Assembly: GCA_964633715.1 (NCBI GenBank)
Contig: CAZWHQ010000001.1
Span: 71,108 to 135,107, forward strand
Source of the DNA: JAUWVG01 sp964633715
Lineage (GTDB): Bacteria > Acidobacteriota > Aminicenantia > Aminicenantales > Aminicenantaceae
Length of the DNA: 64,000 nt
Direction: 5' to 3'
Shown: positions 51,205 to 60,478 of the stretch, one piece after another
How positions within the stretch are numbered: position 1 is the stretch's first letter
Layout of the letters: the number at the start of each line of letters is the position of its first letter
Made by a program: the position numbers and the translations under genes
Notes under the pieces: model-generated
Database searches by the model: none
What the model was told of the DNA's origin: nothing
Seen by the model: only the letters and a program-made list of their open reading frames with translations

Positions 51205-51996
51205 TTAAAAAGTTTCATGATTGATTCCAGATATTATTTTTTTGAGTGATTGTGATTTCATCGCGATATAATCTGTTTTGTCTGCATGCAGAGGTGTTAT
51301 GGTCAAAAAACCGTCTTTGAATACTAAAACATCGCTGTTTTTGTCTCCAATTTCCTTAGGATGTCCGGTTCCTATCCAGTAATAAGTCCTGTTCCTTGGA
51401 TCCTTTTTGACAATAATTTCAGGATTGTACCGTTTCTGTCCCAGTTTAGCCAATTTTATCCCTTTGACAGGAGGGGGAGGGATATTGATATTTAAAGTGA
51501 TTCCAGGAGGGAGTCCTTCTTTCAGGATGAGCTGTGCTATTTTGTGAGTGATATCCGCAGCATATTTGAAGTCGAAATGGCCAGAGGTGTCAGACATCAA
51601 AGATACGGCTATTGAGGGAACCTGGAGAAAAGTGCCCTGAGTTGCGCCGGCCACGGTTCCGGAATGAGCGGAGTCCTGCTGTCCAAGATTTGGTCCGTGG
51701 TTGATTCCGGAAAAAATCAGATCTGGTTTTCTCGGCAGGATTTTTTGAACAGCCAAATAGATGCAGTCAGCTGGAGTTCCACTTACTGCGAAGACGTTGG
51801 GCTTGATTGTTTTTAAACGCAAAGGGTGGTGCAGTGTTAAGGAAAGTGATGTCGCACTTCGTTCTCGATCAGGAGCGACGATGAATATCTGTCCGAGATC
51901 GTTGAGTCTTTTAAAAAGAATTTCTATGCCTTCCGAATAAAATCCATCATCATTTGTCAAAAGGATGACAGAGACTTTATTCTTGGAATTATTCAT
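51205..51996 (-). CDS. surE: 5'/3'-nucleotidase SurE
   Basis: 263 residues. The N-terminal LLTNDDGFYSEGIEIL includes the DD metal pair. VAPDRERSATSLSLTLHHPL, SGTPADCIYLA, SGINHGPNLGQQDSAHSGTV and the NINIPPPPV segment are all family motifs. SurE removes phosphate from nucleoside monophosphates and is often linked to stationary-phase survival. A cupin-domain gene ends 16 bases upstream, so the two are probably co-transcribed. No strong Shine-Dalgarno site precedes the ATG. Confidence 0.92.
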   Translation of the reverse strand: MNNSKNKVSVILLTNDDGFYSEGIEILFKRLNDLGQIFIVAPDRERSATSLSLTLHHPLRLKTIKPNVFAVSGTPADCIYLAVQKILPRKPDLIFSGINHGPNLGQQDSAHSGTVAGATQGTFLQVPSIAVSLMSDTSGHFDFKYAADITHKIAQLILKEGLPPGITLNINIPPPPVKGIKLAKLGQKRYNPEIIVKKDPRNRTYYWIGTGHPKEIGDKNSDVLVFKDGFLTITPLHADKTDYIAMKSQSLKKIISGINHETF

Positions 51997-52012
51997 TCTG
52001 TATCTATAGGAG

Positions 52013-52333
52013 TTAAGTGCGAATCATGATAAGGAGCATTTTAAATTTCTTTATGGCTATAATGGAATGAGGTTTATCAGCCGGCATGATGAGCATCTCT
52101 CCTTCTTGAACTTTTATAGGTGTTCCGTCGATAGTAGCTTTCAGCTCTCCATCTAAACAGAGGATTGTTGCATCAAAAGGGGCCGTGTGTTCACTAAGGC
52201 CCTGTCCCTTATCAAAAGCGAATAAAGTAATAGTGCCCTTTTTTTTGTGGAGTAATTCACGGCTCACAACCGATCCATCCTGATAACCGATCGTCTCGTT
52301 AAGTTTGAATGGCGATGCGACTAAGTTCTCCAT
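52013..52333 (-). CDS. Cupin-domain protein
   Basis: 106 residues folding as one small beta barrel. FDKGQGLSEHTAPFDATILCL carries the first cupin motif with one His and no clear second His, and MLIMPADKPHSIIA carries the second motif with its His. The start at 52333 is preferred because GGAGAGAAG, itself inside the longer frame starting at 52348, is spaced correctly. Such small cupins bind metal and often act as enzymes on small ligands or as sensors; the ligand is unknown. The gene precedes surE. Confidence 0.8.
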   Translation of the reverse strand: MENLVASPFKLNETIGYQDGSVVSRELLHKKKGTITLFAFDKGQGLSEHTAPFDATILCLDGELKATIDGTPIKVQEGEMLIMPADKPHSIIAIKKFKMLLIMIRT

Positions 52334-52365
52334 AATTCTTCTCTCCATTTACATGATAAAAAAAA

Positions 52366-52442
52366 TGGTCGGGACGGGCGGATTTGAACCGCCGACCCCA
52401 CGCACCCCAAGCGTGTGCGCTACCAGGCTGCGCCACGTCCCG
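52366..52442 (-). tRNA. tRNA-Pro (anticodon GGG)
   Basis: A full cloverleaf of 77 bases on the minus strand including an encoded CCA end. The acceptor stem is CGGGACG/CGTCCCG with A73, the anticodon loop TTGGGGT sits on a CACGC/GCGTG stem and gives anticodon GGG, and the T arm contains GGTTCAAATCC. It reads CCC and CCU codons. Confidence 0.95.
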
Positions 52443-52535
52443 ACCGAAGGATTGCCATTATACAGTAATTGAGTTTAAACAGGCAAGTGATTCGACAATA
52501 CGGAGCAACTCGATAAGAGAAGAAAATTGGACGAA

Positions 52536-52907
52536 TCAATCTGTGTTGAGAGAGGAAGCGATTTCTTTTAGCTGTTCACGGACTTGAAAGAGGACCTTTT
52601 TCAAGCGATCAGGATGCATGGAGGCAGGAGTTTTTAGACTGAATTCTTCTTCGATCTGCCTCTTGGCTCCTGCCAACGTGAGACCTTGATTTTCAAGGAG
52701 TTCCTTCAACCGGATGATGATCTCGAGGTCTTTTTTCCGAAAAATCCTTTCTCCGGAAGCCGTTACACCGGCATGAACAAAATAAAAATTATTTTCCCAA
52801 GATTCGATTGTACGAGGAGAGACCTTGGCGATGCGGCTGATTTCATCCAGGCGGTAGACAAGTTTCTCCTCTCCGAGTTTTTCCTCTTTTTTTTTCTCTT
52901 TATTCAA
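52536..52907 (-). CDS. MerR-family transcriptional regulator
   Basis: About 123 residues. The winged helix begins at YRLDEISRIAKVSPRTIESW and continues with GERIFRKKDLEIIIRLKELL, the MerR pattern, followed by a coiled coil to the end. No effector domain follows, as in the short HspR/RacA-like or DUF-type MerR proteins often found in Deltaproteobacteria. I place the start at the TTG 52907 with GAGGA upstream, because the longer frame to 53051 would run through the promoter and start of divergent rarA. It may regulate its own divergent region. Confidence 0.7.
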   Translation of the reverse strand: MNKEKKKEEKLGEEKLVYRLDEISRIAKVSPRTIESWENNFYFVHAGVTASGERIFRKKDLEIIIRLKELLENQGLTLAGAKRQIEEEFSLKTPASMHPDRLKKVLFQVREQLKEIASSLNTD

Positions 52908-53028
52908 ATTTTCCTCGTTAAAATCCGGGAAATTAATTCTCAAGTTAGCATGGATATTGCCAGAGGTCAAGGTCCGTGAAGATTCTGAGTGGAATTTTGA
53001 TTCTTGTATATGTTTTCTCCTTATCTGA

Positions 53029-53034
53029 TATAAT
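53029..53034 (+). promoter_or_regulatory. -10 element abutting rarA
   Basis: TGA-TATAAT, a perfect extended -10 box, lies only 7 bases before the ATG at 53042. If used, the rarA transcript would be leaderless or nearly so. The -35 region is not clear. Confidence 0.4.
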
Positions 53035-53041
53035 GAATGAC

Positions 53042-54364
53042 ATGAAGCCAAAGCCGCAAAAAGAGGGAAAACATAGTTTTACTCCCCTGGCCGAAAAAAT
53101 GCGTCCTCAGTCTCTGGAACATTTTTTCGGGCAGGACCATCTGATTGGAAAGGGGAAAATTCTGACTCAGCTTATTGAAGCCGACCGGTTGGTTTCTCTG
53201 ATTTTTTGGGGACCTCCGGGCTCGGGCAAAACAACTCTGGGGCATATTCTCTCCCAGCAATTTCAATTTCCCTGTGTTTTTTTTAGTGCGGTTCTTTCCA
53301 GCATTAAAGAAGTTAAAGAGGTGATGGTTGAGGCTGACAGCCATAAAAAACTCTATGGTCAGCCCACGATTATTTTTATCGACGAAATACACAGATTTAA
53401 TAAAGCTCAACAGGGAGCATTTCTTCCCTATGTGGAAAAGGGTGATATTATCCTCTTTGGTTCCACTACCGAAAATCCATCTTTTGAAGTTATTGCCCCG
53501 CTCCTTTCACGCATGCGGGTTCTGCTCCTTAATCCGCTTTCTGAAGAGACCCTCGTCAATATCATCCAGGGGGCTTTGAAAGACAAGACAAGAGGACTGG
53601 GAAATCGCAAACTTAAACTCGACAGCCGTGCCCTCAAGATGCTCATCGACTATGCCAACGGTGATGCCCGCCGTGCACTCAACACGCTAGAAATAGCAGC
53701 AGAGGTTGCAAAAAAAAGCAGCATTACTAAAGACGATGTCAAGGAGGCCCTCCAAAAGAGAATTCTCCTGTACGATAAAAAAGGAGAAGAACACTTCAAC
53801 CTCATATCGGCTCTGCACAAAAGTCTGAGAAACAGCGATGGAGATGCTGCATTATACTGGTTGGCCCGGATGATCACCGCAGGTGAGGATCCCCTTTATA
53901 TTGCCAGACGACTTGTGCGTTTTGCATCCGAAGATATCGGGCTTGCCGATCCTCAAGCATTGGCCCTAGCTCTCGATGCAAAGGAGTCCTATGATTTTCT
54001 TGGATCTCCAGAAGGTGAACTGGCTCTGGCACAAGCCGTGATATATATGGCTTCGGCCCCAAAAAGTAATCGGGTTTATGCTGCATATAAAATGGCAAAA
54101 AAAGATGTGGAATCCAGCCCTTTTGAGCCTGTTCCACTGCACCTGAGAAATCCCTCCACGAAGCTTATGAAAGATGTCGGTTATGGCAAAAATTATGCCT
54201 ATGCACACGACTATGAGGAATCGACCACGACCATGGAGACTTTCCCGGAGAGATTCAAAGGACGTAGATATTATATTCCAGGTCATCTCGGTCTTGAAAA
54301 GGACATAAAAAAACGGATCGAATGGTGGGAGAGTGTCAAGGAAAAGCAGAAAAAAGATGAATAA
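53042..54364 (+). CDS. rarA: Replication-associated recombination protein A (RarA/MgsA)
   Basis: About 440 residues of the clamp-loader AAA+ group, which acts at stalled forks. MRPQSLEHFFGQDHLIG opens the domain, Walker A is WGPPGSGKTT, Walker B IIFIDEIHRF, sensor 1 FGSTTENPSFE, and the arginine-finger region PLLSRMRVL. The C-terminal tetramerisation part includes DPLYIARRLVRFASEDIGL and KSNRVYAAY. The start at 53042 is chosen because earlier in-frame codons overlap the -10 box. It is transcribed divergently from the MerR-type gene. Confidence 0.93.
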   Translation: MKPKPQKEGKHSFTPLAEKMRPQSLEHFFGQDHLIGKGKILTQLIEADRLVSLIFWGPPGSGKTTLGHILSQQFQFPCVFFSAVLSSIKEVKEVMVEADSHKKLYGQPTIIFIDEIHRFNKAQQGAFLPYVEKGDIILFGSTTENPSFEVIAPLLSRMRVLLLNPLSEETLVNIIQGALKDKTRGLGNRKLKLDSRALKMLIDYANGDARRALNTLEIAAEVAKKSSITKDDVKEALQKRILLYDKKGEEHFNLISALHKSLRNSDGDAALYWLARMITAGEDPLYIARRLVRFASEDIGLADPQALALALDAKESYDFLGSPEGELALAQAVIYMASAPKSNRVYAAYKMAKKDVESSPFEPVPLHLRNPSTKLMKDVGYGKNYAYAHDYEESTTTMETFPERFKGRRYYIPGHLGLEKDIKKRIEWWESVKEKQKKDE

Positions 54365-54403
54365 GAATCAAGATTCGGAAAATTTAGAAAAAATATCGAG
54401 TAA

Positions 54404-54589
54404 TTATTTGTTTCCTTCCTTCATCAAATAATAGATTTCCCAGCTGATTTCGTCAGCGACACAGCCTATACATGATTTATTTGTGGTGGCTAGTTCTTCA
54501 TCCTCAATTTTATCCTTCAAGATTCTCTTGACTCTTTTCCGGATTTTGTAGAGCTGGATATAATTAATCATCGTTGGTTTGAATGGCAT
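54404..54589 (-). CDS. Small hypothetical protein
   Basis: 61 residues (or 55 from an internal ATG), in the gap between rarA and the propeller lipoprotein. It is basic at the start (YKIRKRVKRILKDKIEDEEL) and has a CxxC pair (SCIGC) before a helical end. No ribosome site and no known family are apparent. The amino-acid composition looks coding and nothing else competes for the space, so it is reported with reservation. Confidence 0.4.
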   Translation of the reverse strand: MPFKPTMINYIQLYKIRKRVKRILKDKIEDEELATTNKSCIGCVADEISWEIYYLMKEGNK

Positions 54590-54671
54590 GATATCAACAT
54601 CATAATATTATGTAAAGAATGTGTGAGTTGAGCAAGCTGAGAAGAAAATGCTAATATATCTAATCTGGGCC

Positions 54672-56375
54672 ATGAAAAAGACATATCTTGTTCTCTTCCT
54701 TTTTTTTCTCATGGGCGGTTGCAGTGTGTTTCAACCTAAGGTGTCTCCTTATCCCGAGGGAATCCTTTTTCCTATAGAGAACGCCGGTGAATTTCTTTAT
54801 GACGGAGAGATTATCGACCGGATCCAAAAGAAAGAAAACTATCTCTATTTTGTGACACGGAAAGGATTCATTTACTGTTTGAATGCCTTGGATTATATAT
54901 TAGCGTGGCGTTTGAGAATGCCCGAGGCCCCAAAGAGTCCAGTTTTTATGGGGCAAAGCCATTTTTATGTTTTCGATGTAAAGAACAATGTCTTCTGTTA
55001 TGATCTGGATGGGTATCCTCTCTGGCAAAAAAGTTTGAATGAAGAGATCACGAGTCCGCTGGAAGAGATTGGAAATTCTGTTTTCCTGGGCACTTTTCAA
55101 GGAAGTTTTATTGCTCTAGATGTACTCAGCGGGAATGAAGTCTGGCGTGTTTTAGCCGAGGAGGCCATCCGGTCGAATCCAGTTTTTTTTAAAGGTCAGA
55201 TCATTTTTGGCTGTGACGACCACACGTTGTATTTTATAGATCAAGAGGGAAACCTCCGGGATAAATATTTGGCCAATGACAAGATTCTTGACTCACTTTT
55301 GGTGGATGGAAAATTTCTCTACTTTGGGACGGAAAATAATTTTCTTGTCTGTTTGGATCTGAAGAAGAAAATAAAAAAATGGGAAGTCAAAACTGGAGGG
55401 CATGTCCTTCCTGTCCCTATTTCTGACAAAAAAAGAGTGTTCTTTTTGGCATGGAATAATGTATTGTACTGCCTCCAGAAGCGAAACGGATCAATTCTTT
55501 GGTGGAGGTCTATTCCTTCACGGAGTCGCTTCCCGCTGGAACTCTATAAAGACAAAATTGTTGTGTCCTCGATGTCGTCTGTTCTTGTCTGTTTCGACGT
55601 CGAAACAGGAGCCAAAGTTGGAGATTTCGATGTGGGAAAAGAGATGAAGTCAAATACGCTGTGGAACTCTCCTCTTCTCCTTGTCAATGTTTATGACCGA
55701 CAGACTGAAAAAGGAAAAATACTTCAGTTGAAAAAGCTCATTCAGTTAACGCTCGAATCATCTGTGGTCTCCCCTCAATATGCAAATCAAGAAATATCAC
55801 TGTTCGCGACAACCGTCGGTTTTCATTTGCCCCAGTATGAATTTTATATAAAAACTGGAGAGGAAAAGAATATTGTTCAACCCGCGTCCGATAAAAGCAC
55901 ATGGTCCTGGTTTCCCTCCCAACCTGGTCTCTATACAATAGGCGTAACGGTCAACGATGAGAAACTCAATAAAGAACTTGAGATCCCCTTTTTGATCGAA
56001 AAAGAAAAACCAAAAGTCTCATTTTTGCCCTCAAAACCTTCTCCTCAGGGAGATAATGAGAAAATTGTTTTTGCCGCCCGTTCAACAGGATTCGTTGATC
56101 CTATTTTTGAGTTAAGAATCAGCAAGGTGAATTTGGTTTTGATCGGCAGAAGATCCGTACTGTCAATTACTCGTGATAGCTTAGAAAACAATGTGTTAGA
56201 GAAATCAGAATCTGAAAGCTGGGCTTGGACTCCCACAAGCACGGGCCTCTATTTGCTAAGTTTGATTGCCTCAGACGACAGTGAACATGATGTTGCTTTT
56301 AGATATTTTTTAATTTTAAATAAAGATGAACTCAAAGAAATAAGAAAAATAAAAAAGGAGAATGACCATGAATAG
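54672..56375 (+). CDS. PQQ-type beta-propeller lipoprotein (BamB-like fold)
   Basis: About 567 residues. A lipoprotein signal peptide has lipobox LMGGC. Residues 35-330 contain repeated propeller blades with the pattern x-W-(K/R)-x-x-x plus LDLKKKIKKWEVKTGG, DVLSGNEVWRV and QKRNGSILWWRSI, as in PQQ-binding-like repeats. The C-terminal part (350-567) has two similar beta-sandwich domains (ATTVGFHLPQYEFYIK and ARSTGFVDPIFELRI, each ending in W-W/W-T-P and GLY) that resemble Ig-like folds. It may be a scaffold in the outer envelope. The ATG at 54672 starts the signal peptide; ribosome site is weak. Confidence 0.75.
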   Translation: MKKTYLVLFLFFLMGGCSVFQPKVSPYPEGILFPIENAGEFLYDGEIIDRIQKKENYLYFVTRKGFIYCLNALDYILAWRLRMPEAPKSPVFMGQSHFYVFDVKNNVFCYDLDGYPLWQKSLNEEITSPLEEIGNSVFLGTFQGSFIALDVLSGNEVWRVLAEEAIRSNPVFFKGQIIFGCDDHTLYFIDQEGNLRDKYLANDKILDSLLVDGKFLYFGTENNFLVCLDLKKKIKKWEVKTGGHVLPVPISDKKRVFFLAWNNVLYCLQKRNGSILWWRSIPSRSRFPLELYKDKIVVSSMSSVLVCFDVETGAKVGDFDVGKEMKSNTLWNSPLLLVNVYDRQTEKGKILQLKKLIQLTLESSVVSPQYANQEISLFATTVGFHLPQYEFYIKTGEEKNIVQPASDKSTWSWFPSQPGLYTIGVTVNDEKLNKELEIPFLIEKEKPKVSFLPSKPSPQGDNEKIVFAARSTGFVDPIFELRISKVNLVLIGRRSVLSITRDSLENNVLEKSESESWAWTPTSTGLYLLSLIASDDSEHDVAFRYFLILNKDELKEIRKIKKENDHE

Positions 56376-56913
56376 ACAAGAAGCTCTTGAGCTCGTAAAA
56401 AAATACCTCAAAAATAAGAACCTTATCAAACATTCTTTGGCCGTAGAGGCTTGCATGCGAGCCATGGCCGCCAAGCTTAACCAAGATGTGGACAAATGGG
56501 GGCTTTCTGGGATTCTCCATGATCTTGACTATGAAATAACGGAGAAGAGCCCGGAGTTGCACACCACAGAGACCGTGAAAATTTTACAGGATTTGGATAT
56601 CGATTCCGAAGTTATATGCACCATTCAAGCTCATGCTGGTCAGATTTCCTGCAAAAGTGAGATGGAATGGTCCATTTTTTCAATAGATCCTTTGACCGGT
56701 TTGATCATTGCCGCTACTCTCATGCATCCGAGCAAAAAATTGAAGGAGATCGACCTTGGATTTATCAATAGACGGTACAAGGAAAAAAGTTTCGCCCGTG
56801 GTGCGAGGAGGGAAGATATCGAGCAGATTAAAAACATAGGGATGGATCTTGATGAGTTTATTATGGTCTGTTTGGAAGCCATGCAGGGGATAAGCGAAGA
56901 GTTAGGTCTTTGA
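56368..56913 (+). CDS. HD-domain phosphohydrolase
   Basis: About 181 residues. A compact HD domain: HSLAVEACMRAMAAKL, GILHDLDYE with the HD metal pair, then HTTETVKIL and IQAHAG with further His ligands. HDIG-type proteins of this size hydrolyse nucleotides or phosphate monoesters. I prefer the ATG at 56368 over 56362 because the AGGAG site is then at correct spacing. The frame overlaps the previous gene's end by 8 bases and its own stop overlaps the TTG start of the ThiS-like gene (TTGA), so three genes are coupled. Confidence 0.83.
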   Translation: MNRQEALELVKKYLKNKNLIKHSLAVEACMRAMAAKLNQDVDKWGLSGILHDLDYEITEKSPELHTTETVKILQDLDIDSEVICTIQAHAGQISCKSEMEWSIFSIDPLTGLIIAATLMHPSKKLKEIDLGFINRRYKEKSFARGARREDIEQIKNIGMDLDEFIMVCLEAMQGISEELGL

Positions 56914-57116
56914 TTAAAACTGTTACTGTAAATGGACATACCGTGGAATGGGAAGACCAGATGACTATCCAGCGGCTTTTGGAGAAGATCAAATTCAGTC
57001 ATCGGCTATTTATTGTTAAGATGAACAATAGGATTATCAAAAAGGAATTGTATTCAACGCAAATTGTTCCGGAAAATGCACATCTCACAATTTTACGGCT
57101 TGTTGCTGGAGGGTAG
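56910..57116 (+). CDS. ThiS/MoaD-like sulfur-carrier protein
   Basis: 68 residues of beta-grasp fold ending in the obligatory Gly-Gly (LVAGG), which would be activated as a thiocarboxylate. VTVNGHTVEWEDQMTIQRLL and NAHLTILRLVAGG match the ThiS pattern (the LLE region and the final strand). Start is a TTG that overlaps the HD gene's stop. No thiG, thiF or moaE lies nearby, so the partner is elsewhere and a role in thiamine, molybdopterin or tRNA thiolation is open. Confidence 0.8.
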   Translation: MIKTVTVNGHTVEWEDQMTIQRLLEKIKFSHRLFIVKMNNRIIKKELYSTQIVPENAHLTILRLVAGG

Positions 57117-57174
57117 AAAGAAGATTAAAGCTTTTTAAAAAAGGAAAGAGAATGTATAATTATGTCCTTTTAAT

Positions 57175-57196
57175 CTCTAAAATTTGAGAGTTTTTT
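57175..57196 (+). terminator. Weak hairpin with T tract before pruA
   Basis: CTCT (57175-57178) and AGAG (57187-57190) bracket an AT-rich loop and run into six Ts. It would separate the HD/ThiS operon from the dehydrogenase genes. Confidence 0.3.
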
Positions 57197-57245
57197 ACTC
57201 TAATTTAGGGACTAATCATAATATTTCATAAGGAGGAATAAACAC

Positions 57246-58874
57246 ATGAACGGCATAATAAAAGTTCCTGCTCCCTCGACTGAGCCTGTCAAGGGATATG
57301 CTCCGGGATCACCTGAGAAGCTTTCTTTAAAAGCGCAGCTAAAAAAGATGCTTTCTGAGGAAATTGAGATTCCCCTCATTATTGGTGGGAAAGAGGTAAA
57401 GACTGGCCAAATGGCGGACTGTCGGATTCCCCATGACCACGGCCATCTTCTGGCTCGCTACCACAAGGCCGGCCCAGATGAGATCGAAAAAGCTGTCGAG
57501 GCTGCAAAAATAGCTTGGGAGGATTGGTCTGAGATGGATTGGGTGTCACGGGCATCCATTTTTCTCCGTGCTGCCGAACTTCTAGCCACAAAATACCGTG
57601 ATATCGTCAATGCTGCGACGATGCTGGGGCAGTCTAAAACTGTACATCAAGCAGAAATTGATGCGGCCTGCGAGCTTATCGATTTTTACCGTTTTAATCC
57701 CTATTACATGAGCCAAATATATGCACAGCAGCCGGATCCTTCCCCTGGAATTTGGAATTATATGGAATACCGGGCTCTAGAAGGTTTTGTGTTTGCTGTG
57801 ACACCTTTTAATTTTACTTCTATCGCAGGAAACCTTCCTACATCACCGACAATAATGGGCAATGTGGCTCTATGGAAACCTGCATCATCGGCTGTGTATT
57901 CAGCGTACTTTCTGACGTTGCTGTTCAAGGAAGCCGGACTCCCGGACGGAGTAATCAACTTTATTCCTGGTCCGGGTCGCTATGTCGGGGATCCTGTTCT
58001 CGAAAAGACGGATTTGGCTGGAGTTCATTTTACAGGAAGCACAGAGGTTTTTCAGGGAATGTGGAAGACTATCGGTGCGAATATCATGAAATACAAAAGT
58101 TATCCAAGAATTGTAGGGGAAACCGGAGGAAAAGATTTTGTCTTTGTTCATGCGTCCGCCGATATTGATGCTGTTGTCACAGCTCTACTCAGGGGGGCCT
58201 ATGAATATCAAGGACAAAAGTGCTCTGCGGCCAGCAGGGCCTATATCCCGTCTAATTTGTGGGATTCAATCAAAGGTAATTTAATCGATTTGGCCAAGAC
58301 CATAAAAATGGGTGATATTATGGATTTTTCCAATTTTATGGGTGCTGTGATCGATAAAGCCGCTTTTGATACAATCGTAGGATATATCGAGTTTGCTAAA
58401 CAGTCTAATGATGCAGAGATTATCTACGGCGGTCAATATGATGATTCTAAGGGCTATTTTATCGAGCCAACTGTTGTCATCACAACAAATCCGCATCATA
58501 AACTTATCGAGGAGGAAATCTTCGGTCCGGTTTTAACAATTTATGTCTATGATGAGAACAAATTTCAAGAAACACTTCAGCTTTGTGATTCGACTTCCCC
58601 ATATGGACTGACTGGAGCCATTTATGCCAATGACCGAACGGCCATTAACCAGGGTTTTAAGGCCCTTCGTCATTCAGCAGGAAACTTTTACATCAACGAT
58701 AAACCCACAGGAGCCGTAGTCAGCCAGCAGCCCTTTGGTGGAGCTAGAGGTTCGGGGACAAATGATAAAGCAGGATCTTTTTTGAACCTTCTCCGATGGA
58801 CAAGCGCACGGACGATTAAGGAAACGATGAATCCTCCAAAAGATTACAGATATGCCTTTCTTCGGGAAGAATAG
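57246..58874 (+). CDS. pruA: L-glutamate-gamma-semialdehyde (1-pyrroline-5-carboxylate) dehydrogenase
   Basis: 542 residues, the length of the long ALDH4-type enzymes. The N-terminal extension with EEIEIPLIIGGKEV and an alpha-helical start is typical. Active-site pieces are visible: FTGSTEVF (NAD), VGETGGKD (the general-base Glu), and EYQGQKCSAASRAYIP with the catalytic Cys. PFGGARGSGTNDKAG closes the domain. It oxidises glutamate semialdehyde from proline or arginine to glutamate. No proline dehydrogenase gene is in the window. A perfect AAGGAGGAATAAAC site precedes the ATG. The next gene is a second ALDH, 24 bases on. Confidence 0.9.
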   Translation: MNGIIKVPAPSTEPVKGYAPGSPEKLSLKAQLKKMLSEEIEIPLIIGGKEVKTGQMADCRIPHDHGHLLARYHKAGPDEIEKAVEAAKIAWEDWSEMDWVSRASIFLRAAELLATKYRDIVNAATMLGQSKTVHQAEIDAACELIDFYRFNPYYMSQIYAQQPDPSPGIWNYMEYRALEGFVFAVTPFNFTSIAGNLPTSPTIMGNVALWKPASSAVYSAYFLTLLFKEAGLPDGVINFIPGPGRYVGDPVLEKTDLAGVHFTGSTEVFQGMWKTIGANIMKYKSYPRIVGETGGKDFVFVHASADIDAVVTALLRGAYEYQGQKCSAASRAYIPSNLWDSIKGNLIDLAKTIKMGDIMDFSNFMGAVIDKAAFDTIVGYIEFAKQSNDAEIIYGGQYDDSKGYFIEPTVVITTNPHHKLIEEEIFGPVLTIYVYDENKFQETLQLCDSTSPYGLTGAIYANDRTAINQGFKALRHSAGNFYINDKPTGAVVSQQPFGGARGSGTNDKAGSFLNLLRWTSARTIKETMNPPKDYRYAFLREE

Positions 58875-58898
58875 AGAGAATAAAATAATGAGGAAAGA

Positions 58899-60422
58899 AT
58901 GAAAACATTACTCGATAAACTCCAAATTCAAGATGTTAATTTCGGATCTTGTTCTGGTCCAAATGAATGGTATGAAGATCCTCATAGTGAAAAAATTGTT
59001 TCCTATGATCCGGCCACAGGGAATCCCATTGCTACCGTACTTCAGGCCACAGAAAAAACATACGAGAAGGTGATGACCCAGGCGGTCAGAGCCTTCCAAT
59101 CCTGGCGTTTGCTTCCGGCTCCAAAGAGAGGTTTGGTTGTCAGAGATTTAGGGATTGCACTAAGAGAATATTGTGAACCCCTTGGCGAGCTGGTCACTCT
59201 TGAAATGGGAAAGATCAGAGCGGAAGGTATTGGAGAGGTCCAAGAGATGATCGACATCTGTGATTTTGCCGTAGGCCTTTCCCGACAATTGTACGGCCTG
59301 ACAATGCATTCCGAACGCCCGGCACATCGTATGTACGAACAATGGCATCCCATTGGTGCTGTTGGTGTCATTTCAGCCTTCAACTTTCCTGTTGCGGTTT
59401 GGGCCTGGAATTCGGCTATTGCGGCAGCTTGTGGTGACACAGTAGTCTGGAAGCCTTCTTCTGAAACTCCATTAACCGCTGTTGCGGTTCAGCACATTAC
59501 GAACAGAGTTATGGCTGCTCATGGACTGAAAGGGATATTTAACATCACCATCGGGAGAGGTGCAGTTGTCGGGGAAAGAATGATCAATGATGCACGACTT
59601 CCTCTGATTTCTTTCACCGGATCCACAAAGATGGGGAGGCGGGTCTCCGAAGCCGTCGCCAAGCGGTTTGGCCACACTATTCTTGAATTGGGTGGGAATA
59701 ATGCCATCATCGTTGACAAGGATGCCAATTTGGATATGGCCGTGCGTGCCATCCTTTTTGGTGCGGTTGGTACGGCAGGGCAGCGATGCACGAGCACGAG
59801 GCGGGTGATTACTCACAAGTCCATCGTTTCGGAATTAACCGAAAAAATTTGCAATGCTTACAGCCAGGTCCAGATTGGAAATCCTATGAAGGAAGGGATC
59901 CTTATGGGTCCGCTGGTCACAAAAGGGGCAGTTGATGATATGATGGCTGCTCTGGAGAAAGTCAAAGCTCAGGGCGGCAAAGTTCTCTATGGAGGAAACC
60001 GACTCCCCAAACTCGGTGAACAGTTTGTCGAACCCACGATTGTGAAAATGCCTGCGCAGACCGAAATTGTGCATCATGAGACGTTTGCACCCATCCTTTA
60101 TTTCTTGGAATACACAGATATCGATGAGGCCGTTGACCTCCATAATGCGGTGCCTCAAGGACTGTCCAGTGCAATATTCACTAACAATCTCATCAATGCG
60201 GAAACTTTCCTCTCTCACAGGGGATCGGACTGTGGTATTGCCAATGTAAACATTGGAACCTCGGGAGCTGAGATCGGAGGTGCGTTCGGAGGAGAAAAAG
60301 AAACTGGAGGGGGCAGAGAATCAGGTTCAGATGCGTGGAAGGGATACATGCGGCGTCAGACAAACACCATTAACTGGTCAAAAGAGCTCCCACTTGCCCA
60401 GGGAATAAAGTTCGGAGACTAG
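58899..60422 (+). CDS. ALDH7-type aldehyde dehydrogenase (L-aminoadipate-semialdehyde / antiquitin-like)
   Basis: 507 residues, the antiquitin (ALDH7A1) length. Family markers are MYEQWHPIGAVGVISAFNF, LELGGNNAIIV with the catalytic Glu, and GTAGQRCTSTRR with the nucleophilic Cys, plus GGEKETGGGRESGSDAWKGY near the end, which is distinctive for ALDH7. Known substrates are alpha-aminoadipic semialdehyde / piperideine-6-carboxylate, from lysine breakdown. The pairing with pruA suggests amino-acid catabolism. GAGGAAAG precedes the ATG. Confidence 0.87.
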   Translation: MKTLLDKLQIQDVNFGSCSGPNEWYEDPHSEKIVSYDPATGNPIATVLQATEKTYEKVMTQAVRAFQSWRLLPAPKRGLVVRDLGIALREYCEPLGELVTLEMGKIRAEGIGEVQEMIDICDFAVGLSRQLYGLTMHSERPAHRMYEQWHPIGAVGVISAFNFPVAVWAWNSAIAAACGDTVVWKPSSETPLTAVAVQHITNRVMAAHGLKGIFNITIGRGAVVGERMINDARLPLISFTGSTKMGRRVSEAVAKRFGHTILELGGNNAIIVDKDANLDMAVRAILFGAVGTAGQRCTSTRRVITHKSIVSELTEKICNAYSQVQIGNPMKEGILMGPLVTKGAVDDMMAALEKVKAQGGKVLYGGNRLPKLGEQFVEPTIVKMPAQTEIVHHETFAPILYFLEYTDIDEAVDLHNAVPQGLSSAIFTNNLINAETFLSHRGSDCGIANVNIGTSGAEIGGAFGGEKETGGGRESGSDAWKGYMRRQTNTINWSKELPLAQGIKFGD

Positions 60423-60478
60423 AGACGCAGGGAACTATTTCGAGCGCGGGACGTATAGTATAGTGGGAGGCAATTATA

